Of a stretch of DNA of 64,000 nucleotides, positions 53,584 through 61,170 are shown piece by piece (position 1 is the first letter of the stretch; each line of letters starts with the position of its first letter). Source of the DNA: Lachnospiraceae bacterium (GTDB lineage: Bacteria; Bacillota; Clostridia; Lachnospirales; Lachnospiraceae). Location: positions 52,303 through 116,302 of the forward strand of contig JAILFK010000026.1 of the NCBI GenBank assembly GCA_024697595.1. The letters run 5' to 3'. The position numbers were made by a program, and so were the translations under genes. Under the pieces are notes generated by a model that saw only the letters and a list, made by a program, of their open reading frames with translations, ran no database searches and had not been told where the DNA came from.

Positions 53584-55026
53584 ATGAAAATTAATAATAA
53601 TATTTCTGCAATAGTTACAAATAAACAATTACTTGGAACAGAGAGTTCTTTGACAGCTGCAATGGAGCGCCTATCATCAGGTTATAAACTCAATCACGCA
53701 GCGGACAATCCAGCTGGAATGGCGATTTCAAATAAGATGAGAGCCCAGATTAGAGGCCTTGATCAGGCTTCAAGAAATGCTTCTGACGGAACTAGTGTAT
53801 TAGACACAGTTGACGGTGCACTAAGTGAGGTTACAAGTATGATACAGCGTATGAGAGAACTTTGCGTTCAGGCAGCAAATGGCGTGTATACTGATTCAGA
53901 ACTTGATTCTCTTCAGAGTGAGGTGGCATCCCTTCGAGAGGAAGTTGATAGAATTGCCACATCCACAGAGTTTAATACAAAAAGCTTGCTAAATGGTTCG
54001 CAGGATGCTCAGGTTTATCCTGAAAGCGCAAATATTAATGATGTATCGCGATTAGAGGTATCACAAAGTGTGCCAGAGGGTGATTATAAGTTAGAAGTTA
54101 CAGAGCCGGCAACACAGGCTGAGATGGAACTTGCAGGAGTTACGGTAAATAGTTTGGTTGGAACAAATGGTACATTGATTATCAATGATTATAGTATTTC
54201 AATTAACGAGGAAATGACTGCAGATGAGATATATACACAGTTGAGAAATGGTGCTCAAAGGGCAGAGTGCAATATTGAAATTGCAGCGACTGAATTAGGC
54301 GAAAATTTGAAATTTAGTTCAACAGAGTATGGTGTGCACGCAGATATTTCTGTGAAATATTCTACTTCAGACGATTCATTTAAGAGCGTGATGGATGCAG
54401 CAGGAATACCAGATGCAACAGATGAAAATGCAACTGCTATGGTTTCAACAGGATCAAATGCAGTTATCACATTAAACACAAATACAGATGAATCATTATT
54501 TGACACAACAGCAACTACTGAATATGACGGTAATAAGATTACAATTACTGATAAGAATAATTTTAAGATGACAATGTATCTTACACCAGATTTAGCAGCT
54601 GGTACAGAAATAGGTTTGAATGTTACCCAGGTGGGTGTTATGGATTTGCAGATTGGCGCCAATGAAGGACAGAAAATGCAGATTAGAATACCAGATATGA
54701 CAGCTGAGGCAATGTATTTGGATCGTTTGGATGTATCTACAAAGCACGGCGCTAGAAATGGAATGGCTGTATTAGATGGAGCCTTGGAGAGAGTGAATAT
54801 GGTTCGTTCTCAGATGGGTGCATATACTAACAGACTAGATTATACAGTTAATAGTTTGGATGAGACTGAGGAAAATATGGAGTCTGCAATCTCGCGTCTT
54901 ATGGATGCGGACATGGCAGCAGAGATGTCAGAATATACAAAATATAATGTAATCGAACAGGCAGCAACCAGCGCTTTAGCTCAAGCTAATGAGATACCTT
55001 CATTGGCACTTCAATTATTACAGTAG
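53584..55026 (+). CDS. Flagellin
   Basis: A 480-residue flagellar filament subunit. The N-terminal D0/D1 helices (MKINNNISAIVTNKQLLGTE, AMERLSSGYKLNHAADNPAG, RELCVQAANGVYTDSELDSL) and the C-terminal helices (RSQMGAYTNRLDYTVNSL, then EMSEYTKYNVIEQAATSALAQ) are intact and end in the typical LALQLLQ. The variable centre (residues ~140-370) is threonine-rich and exposed on the filament. A sigma-28-type promoter and a GGA-loop hairpin lie in the 120-base gap upstream; the ribosome site is GTGAGG. FliS follows 14 bases after the stop. Confidence 0.96.
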   Translation: MKINNNISAIVTNKQLLGTESSLTAAMERLSSGYKLNHAADNPAGMAISNKMRAQIRGLDQASRNASDGTSVLDTVDGALSEVTSMIQRMRELCVQAANGVYTDSELDSLQSEVASLREEVDRIATSTEFNTKSLLNGSQDAQVYPESANINDVSRLEVSQSVPEGDYKLEVTEPATQAEMELAGVTVNSLVGTNGTLIINDYSISINEEMTADEIYTQLRNGAQRAECNIEIAATELGENLKFSSTEYGVHADISVKYSTSDDSFKSVMDAAGIPDATDENATAMVSTGSNAVITLNTNTDESLFDTTATTEYDGNKITITDKNNFKMTMYLTPDLAAGTEIGLNVTQVGVMDLQIGANEGQKMQIRIPDMTAEAMYLDRLDVSTKHGARNGMAVLDGALERVNMVRSQMGAYTNRLDYTVNSLDETEENMESAISRLMDADMAAEMSEYTKYNVIEQAATSALAQANEIPSLALQLLQ

Positions 55027-55040
55027 TGTAGGTGATATAA

Positions 55041-55517
55041 ATGAAACAGGAAGAAATATCTACATTTAGCAGAAAAATAGCAGCAAGTAATGCCAGTGGA
55101 TTAATAGAAGTTTTATATGATATATATTTTACATATGAAAATGAAGCTCTTATGGCATTAGAAAAAGCTGATTGGAATGAGTATTTAAACAGTTTGCGAA
55201 AAGCTTCTCAGGTGATTGAACACTTGAAGAATACCCTAGATTTTAAATATGATATTGCCAAAGAGTTATATCCTTTGTATAATTTTGCTGAGGTGTCACT
55301 TTCCAAGGCGATATATTCGAGAGATAAACAATATATCCTTAATGCTAGAGAAGTGATGCGACCACTACAGGAGGCCTTTGTTGAGGTGGCTAAAGTGGAT
55401 AAAAGTAAGCCTCTTATGGAAAATACACAACAGGTGACAGCAGGTTTGACTTATGGAAGGAATAACCTGACAGAGAGTCTAGGTGCTGAGGAGCCACGAA
55501 GAGGATTTTGGATTTAA
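55041..55517 (+). CDS. fliS: FliS-like flagellin export chaperone
   Basis: A 158-residue helical protein in the fliS position. ASGLIEVLYDIYFTYENEAL matches the first FliS helix with its LxxLYD-like pattern, and NEYLNSLRKASQVIEHLKNT, followed by ELYPLYNFAEVSLSKA, continue the four-helix layout. FliS holds the flagellin C terminus unfolded before export. It is longer than usual (about 125-135) by a C-terminal tail (LTYGRNNLTESLGAEEPRRG) that may be specific to this group. It is co-transcribed with flagellin. Confidence 0.75.
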   Translation: MKQEEISTFSRKIAASNASGLIEVLYDIYFTYENEALMALEKADWNEYLNSLRKASQVIEHLKNTLDFKYDIAKELYPLYNFAEVSLSKAIYSRDKQYILNAREVMRPLQEAFVEVAKVDKSKPLMENTQQVTAGLTYGRNNLTESLGAEEPRRGFWI

Positions 55518-55538
55518 GAATAATATATGGGAGAAGGT

Positions 55539-55892
55539 ATGTTAGTACAAGAGTTATACAATGAAATAGGTGCAAATTATGACGAGGCAAAGGGAAGAAT
55601 GATGAAGGATGCCCTGATTGTCAGATTTTGTAAAATGTTTTTAGATGACGGAAGCTATTGTCAGTTGGTTGAAGCTATGGAAGCGGAGAATGCAACGGAT
55701 GCATTTGCAGCCGCTCATACTTTAAAAGGTGTATGTGCAAACTTGGCATTTACATCCCTGGCAGAGGTGGCAAGCGAAGTGACTGAGGCATTGAGAAATG
55801 CCGATAGTGTGGAAGATGCAAAACCTATGATGCCACAGTTGACAGAAAGGTATAATCAAACCGTATCCTGCATAAATGAACTAGAAGAGTAA
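55539..55892 (+). CDS. Hpt-domain phosphotransfer protein
   Basis: A 117-residue single-domain histidine phosphotransfer protein: four helices with AAHTLKGVCANLAF, His60 being the expected phosphorylation site and the following Lys-Gly the normal neighbours. ATG 55539 is chosen because GGAG lies five bases before it; ATG 55527 has no ribosome site. It has no kinase or receiver gene beside it. Its place in the flagellin operon suggests a link between a phosphorelay and motility, which is inference. Confidence 0.85.
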   Translation: MLVQELYNEIGANYDEAKGRMMKDALIVRFCKMFLDDGSYCQLVEAMEAENATDAFAAAHTLKGVCANLAFTSLAEVASEVTEALRNADSVEDAKPMMPQLTERYNQTVSCINELEE

Positions 55893-55909
55893 ATTGTTTA
55901 ATCTTTTAA

Positions 55910-57181
55910 TCAATCTTTTAAACATGAAATCGGAACAACAAGAACTCCATCTTCACGTTTATATGCAAATGGAGCTACACCGCATAAAACCATTAAAAAC
56001 GATGGCGCTTTCATTTTATCCGTATCTATCTTGTTCGCCAACTTAATTAGAGACTTAGCTCCCTCATCTATTAGACTATCTCCACCCAGCTTAATCTCTA
56101 TCAGTCCGTAATTTCCATTTCTCAAATGAACAACAGCATCACACTCCAGTCCTGTTTTATCTCTGTAATGATATACACTTCCATCCAGAGCATCAGTATA
56201 CACTCGTAAATCACGAACGCAAAGATTCTCAAATATCAATCCCATGTATTCCAAATTATTTACTAAATCACTAGGTCCTAATCCCAATGATGCAACAGCA
56301 ATAGACGGATCTACAAAATACCTGGTATCTGATGTTCTAATGGCTGTCTTTGACCTCAAATTTGGATTCCACGCCGGTGAATCTTCGATGACAAAAATCT
56401 TGTTTAAAGACCTCAGATATGAATATAGAGTCTCTTTATCGAAAGTTTCAATGTCATTACTTATCACATCCTCTCGAATTGTTTCAAGTGCCGCTTGCGT
56501 TGCAATATTTCTGCTGTAAGATTTCATTAGACGCTTTGTTCTCTCCGGATCCCTTTTTATATCGTCCACCCTGGAAATATCATCATTTACAACACCATCA
56601 TAATAATCAAATGCTTGTCTCAAAGCTACTTTTTCTGTCCGTTCTAAAGCAGACGGCCAGCCGCCTCGACAAATAAGGAATGCGATATCATCAATCGTGT
56701 GGTTATCTGTCGCAGATATCTCTTTCCCATCAAATACATCTTTCAAGGACACCTGCCCTGAGGAGTCTTTTGATTCAAACAAAGACATTGGTCGCATCCG
56801 CATACGAATAATACGGCCTGTTCCAGTATGCATACTCTCATCTAATTTTGCAGGTACAGATGATCCTGTTAATATAAACTGACCAAAATCACCTCTTTTG
56901 TCCACTTCATATCGTACTGCATTCCAAATATTTGGCGCTATCTGCCATTCATCAATCAAATGAGGAACCTCTCCTTCAAGAAGATTGGAAGGTTTTACTT
57001 TTGCCATCTGCTGATATTGTTCCGTTAAATCCGGCCGATCCATTTCAATAACACTTTTAGCAAGATGTTTTGCCGTTGTTGTCTTCCCACACCACTTGGC
57101 ACCTTCAATAAGTACTGCACCTTTAGACTCCAAATGTTCGATTAATACTTTATCAGATATTCTTTGGTAGTATTCTTTCAT
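55910..57181 (-). CDS. AAA ATPase with DUF4143 nuclease-like domain
   Basis: A 423-residue protein of the AAA_14/DUF4143 type. Residues 1-170 are the ATPase: Walker A EGAKWCGKTTTAKHL (Lys33), Walker B VPHLIDEWQ and the sensor ILTGSSVPA. A winged-helix part follows, then a C-terminal PD-(D/E)XK-like region with YRDKTGLECDAVVHL and YGLIEIKLGG. The function of this widespread family is unclear; some members are thought to relate to mobile elements or defence. ATG 57181 has AGAGG seven bases upstream, and the frame back to 57244 runs through the repeat array and is rejected. It stands alone, convergent with hpt and divergent from the tad genes. Confidence 0.85.
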   Translation of the reverse strand: MKEYYQRISDKVLIEHLESKGAVLIEGAKWCGKTTTAKHLAKSVIEMDRPDLTEQYQQMAKVKPSNLLEGEVPHLIDEWQIAPNIWNAVRYEVDKRGDFGQFILTGSSVPAKLDESMHTGTGRIIRMRMRPMSLFESKDSSGQVSLKDVFDGKEISATDNHTIDDIAFLICRGGWPSALERTEKVALRQAFDYYDGVVNDDISRVDDIKRDPERTKRLMKSYSRNIATQAALETIREDVISNDIETFDKETLYSYLRSLNKIFVIEDSPAWNPNLRSKTAIRTSDTRYFVDPSIAVASLGLGPSDLVNNLEYMGLIFENLCVRDLRVYTDALDGSVYHYRDKTGLECDAVVHLRNGNYGLIEIKLGGDSLIDEGAKSLIKLANKIDTDKMKAPSFLMVLCGVAPFAYKREDGVLVVPISCLKD

Positions 57182-57206
57182 AACGATACCTCTTTCGTAT
57201 AACGTC

Positions 57207-57298
57207 CGAGTATTTGGACGGCTTTGATTCGAGTATTTGGACAATTTTCACCCGAGTGTTTGGCTATATTTTATCCGAATATTTGGACAATTGTCAAT
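57207..57298. repeat. Four 23-bp direct repeats in the promoter of the AAA/DUF4143 gene
   Basis: Units begin at 57207, 57230, 57253 and 57276, with an exact period of 23. The cores read CGAGTATTTGGAC, CGAGTATTTGGAC, CGAGTGTTTGGCT and CGAATATTTGGAC. The first two are identical over 13 bases. There are no unique spacers of CRISPR type. Confidence 0.9.
57268..57297 (-). promoter_or_regulatory. Predicted promoter of the AAA/DUF4143 gene, with a repeat unit between -35 and -10
   Basis: On the minus strand TTGACA (57297-57292), 18 bp, then TAAAAT (57273-57268). The core of the fourth 23-bp unit fills the spacer; the other three units lie in the leader between this promoter and the ribosome site. 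Confidence 0.65.
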
Positions 57299-57564
57299 CC
57301 CACAAAAATAAAAAAGGCAGCGTAAAGTTGTACTCGGAAATCACAGAAAAAACTATCCTTGTGGTTTTGTGATTAGAATTAGATTTAAAACTGTTCTACC
57401 ATTTTTCTCTTTTGTTGAACGCTGCACCATTTCTGCCTTATCGTTCAAGTAAACATAGGCTGAGTTATTAATTTATTTTGAGATAATACATGACTATTAT
57501 TTTCGCTTTGTCCTGTATACCATGCATTAAATATACTTCCACTTATATGGATTTATATAATAAG

Positions 57565-57586
57565 CAGTGAAATCACTGTTTTTTTT
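57565..57586 (+). terminator. Intrinsic terminator-like hairpin with no plus-strand gene upstream
   Basis: CAGTG-AAAT-CACTG followed by eight T residues. The stem is short (5 bp). The gene upstream is on the other strand, so this may be an attenuator in a long tad leader or a remnant. Confidence 0.5.
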
Positions 57587-57614
57587 GTGCAAATGTTTGA
57601 AGAAAAAAATTTAT

Positions 57615-57635
57615 TTTCGTTAAAAGTAAACGAAA
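57615..57635. promoter_or_regulatory. Inverted repeat upstream of the tad promoter
   Basis: TTTCGTT-AAAAGTA-AACGAAA: perfect 7-bp arms, 14 bp centre to centre. It lies about 25-45 bp before the possible -35 box and is operator-like. Confidence 0.45.
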
Positions 57636-57657
57636 TGAAAATTTTCCCAAAAGTTCA

Positions 57658-57686
57658 TGGACTTATTGAATCCCAGAAAATATAAT
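57658..57686 (+). promoter_or_regulatory. Possible tad operon promoter
   Basis: TGGACT (57658-57663), 17 bp, perfect TATAAT (57681-57686). The -35 is weak. It is 20 bases before the AGGAGG of the prepilin peptidase gene. Confidence 0.45.
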
Positions 57687-57724
57687 AGGCAATACAAACG
57701 CAAAAGGAGGTGTGAATTATCAAA

Positions 57725-58228
57725 TTGGGATTCGCAATGGGATTTATAGCAATGGCTGTAATTACGGATCTGTCCGTCAAGCGAGTGCCCAATGAATTGA
57801 CTGTATTAGGTATTATTACAGGTATTTATTTAAGTTTATCTGAGTATGGACCATGGGGAGGTCTTGAGTTGTTGAAAAATATAATAGCTTCTTTTATAGT
57901 GCTATATTTTTTCTATTTGCTCGGTGCATTAGGAGCTGGCGATGTAAAGCTGATGATATCATTGTCAACGATTATTGGATACGAGGCAATTCTATCTATT
58001 ATAGTTATTTCATTTTTGGTGGCAGGCTTATATGGGCTTTGTAACCTAATCAAAAATAGGCAGTTGATATATAAATGTAAGCGTTTTATGAATCATATAT
58101 TTATCTGTTTATCTAAAAAGCAATTGTTTGCTTATGATCCAAAGGACAAGGAAGAAACTGAGATTCATTTTACAGTATGCATCTTTTGTGCATACATCGT
58201 ATGGATTTTAAAGGAGGGGGTTATGTGA
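57725..58228 (+). CDS. Prepilin peptidase, A24/TadV type
   Basis: A membrane aspartic protease of about 167 residues that removes the leader from Flp-type prepilins. VITDLSVKRVPNELTV holds the first catalytic Asp and LGAGDVKLMISLS the second (GxGD motif); the helices between match the family. The start is uncertain: TTG 57725 lies 14 bases after AGGAGG, and the only codons between the ribosome site and it in this frame are ATT, ATC and AAA, so a rare ATT start at 57716 is possible. It has a C-terminal extension of about 45 residues. The stop overlaps the tadZ start (GTGA). Confidence 0.85.
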   Translation: MGFAMGFIAMAVITDLSVKRVPNELTVLGIITGIYLSLSEYGPWGGLELLKNIIASFIVLYFFYLLGALGAGDVKLMISLSTIIGYEAILSIIVISFLVAGLYGLCNLIKNRQLIYKCKRFMNHIFICLSKKQLFAYDPKDKEETEIHFTVCIFCAYIVWILKEGVM

Positions 58229-59238
58229 CAAAAAACAAGTTGGTAGTGTGTGATTTAGATGAGGCATATGTGGAGGCCTTTGCAGCATACCTACTGGAGA
58301 AGTTGGAAGATGTGGAGATAAGCACATACACAAATGTTTTGGACTTTAAAAGAGATCAAAACAAAATGTATGACGTGGGAATTTTGGGAAAAGAGTTTTT
58401 GGAAGTTTTAGAAAGAGATTCTGCAAATAATATTTTAGAAAAATTATATTTGTGTGACGAGAGAATAGCATCAGAGTATGAATATTTACCAATGGTTTAT
58501 AAATTTCAGTCAATGGAAATCGTTGAGGAGATGCTTAGACGAATTCAAATGCGTGTTAGAAAAAGTCAGTGGGAGGATAGAGGAAAAAGTCAGGGCGCTC
58601 ATATTATTGGTATATACTCACCCATTAGCCATGAATTACAGATGCCATTTGGTTTAGCGCTTTGTCAGACATATAGTGAGCAGGGAAAAGTATTATATGT
58701 AGATATTGAAGAATTGAGCATTATGCAAAGCCTTATGTGTAAAGATGGCGGTAAAAATATGCAAGATCTCTTTTATTATCTAAAGCAGAACAAGAAAATT
58801 GAGATTGAGGAATTTGTCTCCTCCTTTATGGGAGTGGATTATCTAAGGCCTTTTAATAATCCTGAGGAATTAAATGAGGTGGCGAAGGAGGATTGGGAAA
58901 TACTTTTTTCTATTATCAAGACCAGTGGTTATGACAATGTAGTGGTTCTTTTTGGCAGGACAATACAAGGATTCTCAAATATCCTACGAGGGTGTGACGA
59001 GCTTATTGTATTGTCAAAACAAGGGGATTACTACGATAAAAGCAGAGAGTGTTTTTATGAATATATAAAGAAAATAGGTGTGGAAATAGAAATAAAAAAT
59101 ATGGTTTTGCCTATGTCTGCAAGTAATCTCACAATGGGCAATTATGTTTTAGAAGAACTGGTTCAGGGAAATTTAGGAATGTATGTACGCAGACAACTGT
59201 TTGAGAGGAAAGCAGGTGTTGTCCATGGAGTGGCATAA
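58225..59238 (+). CDS. TadZ/CpaE-like pilus localisation protein (degenerate P-loop)
   Basis: A 337-residue protein of the MinD/ParA-like TadZ group that places the Tad pilus machine. An N-terminal receiver-like domain (VVCDLDEAYVEAFAAYL, residues ~6-22) precedes the ATPase-like domain. Where Walker A should be, the sequence reads IIGIYSPISHELQMPFGLAL with no Lys-Thr, so ATP hydrolysis is unlikely; later strands VLYVDIEELS and YDNVVVLFGRT keep the fold. GTG 58225, preceded by GGAGGGGG, is the start and overlaps the peptidase stop. It overlaps tadA by 14 bases. Confidence 0.78.
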   Translation: MTKNKLVVCDLDEAYVEAFAAYLLEKLEDVEISTYTNVLDFKRDQNKMYDVGILGKEFLEVLERDSANNILEKLYLCDERIASEYEYLPMVYKFQSMEIVEEMLRRIQMRVRKSQWEDRGKSQGAHIIGIYSPISHELQMPFGLALCQTYSEQGKVLYVDIEELSIMQSLMCKDGGKNMQDLFYYLKQNKKIEIEEFVSSFMGVDYLRPFNNPEELNEVAKEDWEILFSIIKTSGYDNVVVLFGRTIQGFSNILRGCDELIVLSKQGDYYDKSRECFYEYIKKIGVEIEIKNMVLPMSASNLTMGNYVLEELVQGNLGMYVRRQLFERKAGVVHGVA

Positions 59239-60451
59239 GGAAGCAGAGTGTCTGGAGGATAGGCTACGGAAGGAAATACTAGAGCAGATAGATCTGTCTA
59301 GGGATGTATCAGATGATGAATTGCTTGAAATGATTCAAGGGAAAATATGTGAGATGGGCAATGATACTTATCTGACGGTGGAACAAAGACTTGAGATGCA
59401 ACGGCATGTGTTTCACAGCTTGCGAAAACTCGATGTATTAGAGGATTTGTTATCTGATGAATCTATTACAGAAATTATGATTAATGGACCGGATAATATT
59501 TATCTTGAAAGGGATGGGCAGGTTTACAAGAGCGATTATCATTTTACATCTCTAGAAAAGTTAGGTGACGTAATTCAAAAAATAGTTAGCGTAAACAATA
59601 AAATGGCCAATGAGACACATCCAATAATTGATACCAGACTTGGGGATGGCAGCAGAATTAATATTGTTTTGCCACCTATAGCTGTAGATTATCCAATTGT
59701 ATCCATAAGAAAGTTTCCCAAAGACCATATAACCATGAATCGATTAATCGAATATGAATCTATATCTGATGAGATTGTTGAGTTTATTAGAAAACTTGTG
59801 ATAGCAGGATACAACATATTTGTATCGGGAGGAACAGGCTCAGGAAAGACGACGTTTCTAAACGCAATGGCGGAGTTTATACCAAGTGATGAGAGGGTGG
59901 TGACTATAGAGGACTCTGCGGAGCTTAGGCTATATGGAATCAGTAATCTAATTCGATTGGAAGCACGTGAAGCGACTATGGAGGGTAAATACGAAATCTC
60001 TATAAGAGAACTGCTAAAGGCTTCCCTTCGAATGAGACCAGATCGAATTATAGTTGGGGAGTGTAGAGGGCAGGAAGCTCTAGAGATGTTGCAGGCATTT
60101 AATACTGGGCATGATGGAAGCTTTAGTACGGGTCATGCCAATTCAGCAAGGGATATGCTGTCTCGACTTGAAACCATGGTTTTGATGGCAGGAGAATTGC
60201 CGATAGTGTCTATTAGAAGTCAGATAGCTTCAGGCATAGATATAATAATTCACTTAGGTCGTATGCGCGATAAAAGCAGGAAATTGATAGAAATTACAGA
60301 GGTTATTGGAATGAAGGGATCGGAAATTGAATTGAGGTCCTTGTATAGATTTGAAGAAAGTAGCGACGACGGGAGGGTGAGAGGTGCTTGGATAAAAGAA
60401 AACGAGTTGATGCACCAAGAAAAGCTAAAAAGAGCAGGGCTGTTGACCTGA
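59225..60451 (+). CDS. tadA: TadA/CpaF-family pilus assembly ATPase
   Basis: A 408-residue secretion ATPase that drives Flp pilus assembly. SDESITEIMINGPDNIYLER is the family N-domain; Walker A is FVSGGTGSGKTTFLNAMAE, followed by the Asp box VVTIEDSAELRL, Walker B DRIIVGECRGQEALEML and the His box SFSTGHANSARDMLSRLE. All catalytic motifs are intact. ATG 59225 lies inside the end of tadZ with AGG at a suitable distance. Its 3' end overlaps tadB by 64 bases. Confidence 0.94.
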   Translation: MEWHKEAECLEDRLRKEILEQIDLSRDVSDDELLEMIQGKICEMGNDTYLTVEQRLEMQRHVFHSLRKLDVLEDLLSDESITEIMINGPDNIYLERDGQVYKSDYHFTSLEKLGDVIQKIVSVNNKMANETHPIIDTRLGDGSRINIVLPPIAVDYPIVSIRKFPKDHITMNRLIEYESISDEIVEFIRKLVIAGYNIFVSGGTGSGKTTFLNAMAEFIPSDERVVTIEDSAELRLYGISNLIRLEAREATMEGKYEISIRELLKASLRMRPDRIIVGECRGQEALEMLQAFNTGHDGSFSTGHANSARDMLSRLETMVLMAGELPIVSIRSQIASGIDIIIHLGRMRDKSRKLIEITEVIGMKGSEIELRSLYRFEESSDDGRVRGAWIKENELMHQEKLKRAGLLT

Positions 60452-61146
60452 AAATGTATGGCGTGCTAATAGGGTTGTCCTTTTTGGTGGCTTGGATATT
60501 TTATGATTCCTGGTGGGGGATTTTCTCTGTGGTATTTCTGTATTATCCATTCAAGATAATTTATACAGAGAATGCGAATGCTGACAAAAAAATAAAAATG
60601 CAAAAGGATTATAAGGATATGTTGCAGATATTAATTACCTATATGCAAACCGGATATTCTTTGGAAAATGCATTTTTAAATACAGAGAAAGAATTGGCCA
60701 ATATTGTGGGAGCAGATAATTATTTGGTTTTACAACTTAAGCATATGAATCATAGAGTACATATGAATATGCCTATTGAGAAATCATTTGAAATTATGTC
60801 TCAAAATATAGATATCGAAGAGAGTATGGAGTTTTCTGAGATTGTGAGTATTTCAAAAAGATTAGGTGGTAATTATAACAAAAATATAAGAACTGCTGCT
60901 GAAAAATTGGAGGATAAGATTACACTGGCTCAAGAGATTGAGACAATGATGGCGGAAAAGAAGTATGAGATGAAGGTGATGATTATAATGCCGGTGGTGA
61001 TTATAACCTATATAAAGTTTGCATCTACTGATTTTGTAGGCGGGTTGTATCACAATTTTATGGGAATAATCATTATGACAGTGTGTTTAATTATTTATAT
61101 GTTGATGATTTTATGGGCCAATAAAATTGTATCCATAGATATTTGA
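60388..61146 (+). CDS. tadB: TadB-like pilus assembly membrane protein
   Basis: A 252-residue inner-membrane platform protein of the type II secretion F family. Two N-terminal helices (VLIGLSFLVAWIFYD and WWGIFSVVFLYYPFKII) are followed by the cytoplasmic T2SSF domain (MLQILITYMQTGYSLENAF, ESMEFSEIVSISKRLGGNY) and two C-terminal helices. A TTG start at 60388 has GGGAGGG upstream, within tadA; ATG 60454 after the tadA stop is the alternative. It works with TadC as a pair. Confidence 0.83.
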   Translation: MDKRKRVDAPRKAKKSRAVDLKMYGVLIGLSFLVAWIFYDSWWGIFSVVFLYYPFKIIYTENANADKKIKMQKDYKDMLQILITYMQTGYSLENAFLNTEKELANIVGADNYLVLQLKHMNHRVHMNMPIEKSFEIMSQNIDIEESMEFSEIVSISKRLGGNYNKNIRTAAEKLEDKITLAQEIETMMAEKKYEMKVMIIMPVVIITYIKFASTDFVGGLYHNFMGIIIMTVCLIIYMLMILWANKIVSIDI

Positions 61147-61170
61147 AGATGGGGGTGGGAGGACTTGTTA

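Larger units (their letters stand above)
57299..57724. other. Non-coding stretch between the AAA/DUF4143 gene and the tad operon
   Basis: No convincing gene is present. The stretch contains nested inverted repeats: GCAGCGT (57317-57323) with ACGCTGC (57419-57425), enclosing AATCACA (57339-57345) with TGTGATT (57368-57374). It also holds a hairpin with a T-tract (57565-57586), an inverted repeat (57615-57635) and a possible promoter (57658-57686) for the pilus genes. Confidence 0.6.

Noticed and set aside
54255..54662. 135-codon minus-strand open frame in flagellin
   Set aside because: Opposite the threonine-rich variable region of flagellin; an expected by-product of its codon pattern.
57207..57298. 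CRISPR array
   Set aside because: The four repeats are contiguous with a 23-bp period and no unique spacers, and no cas gene is near; it fits operator or iteron repeats instead.
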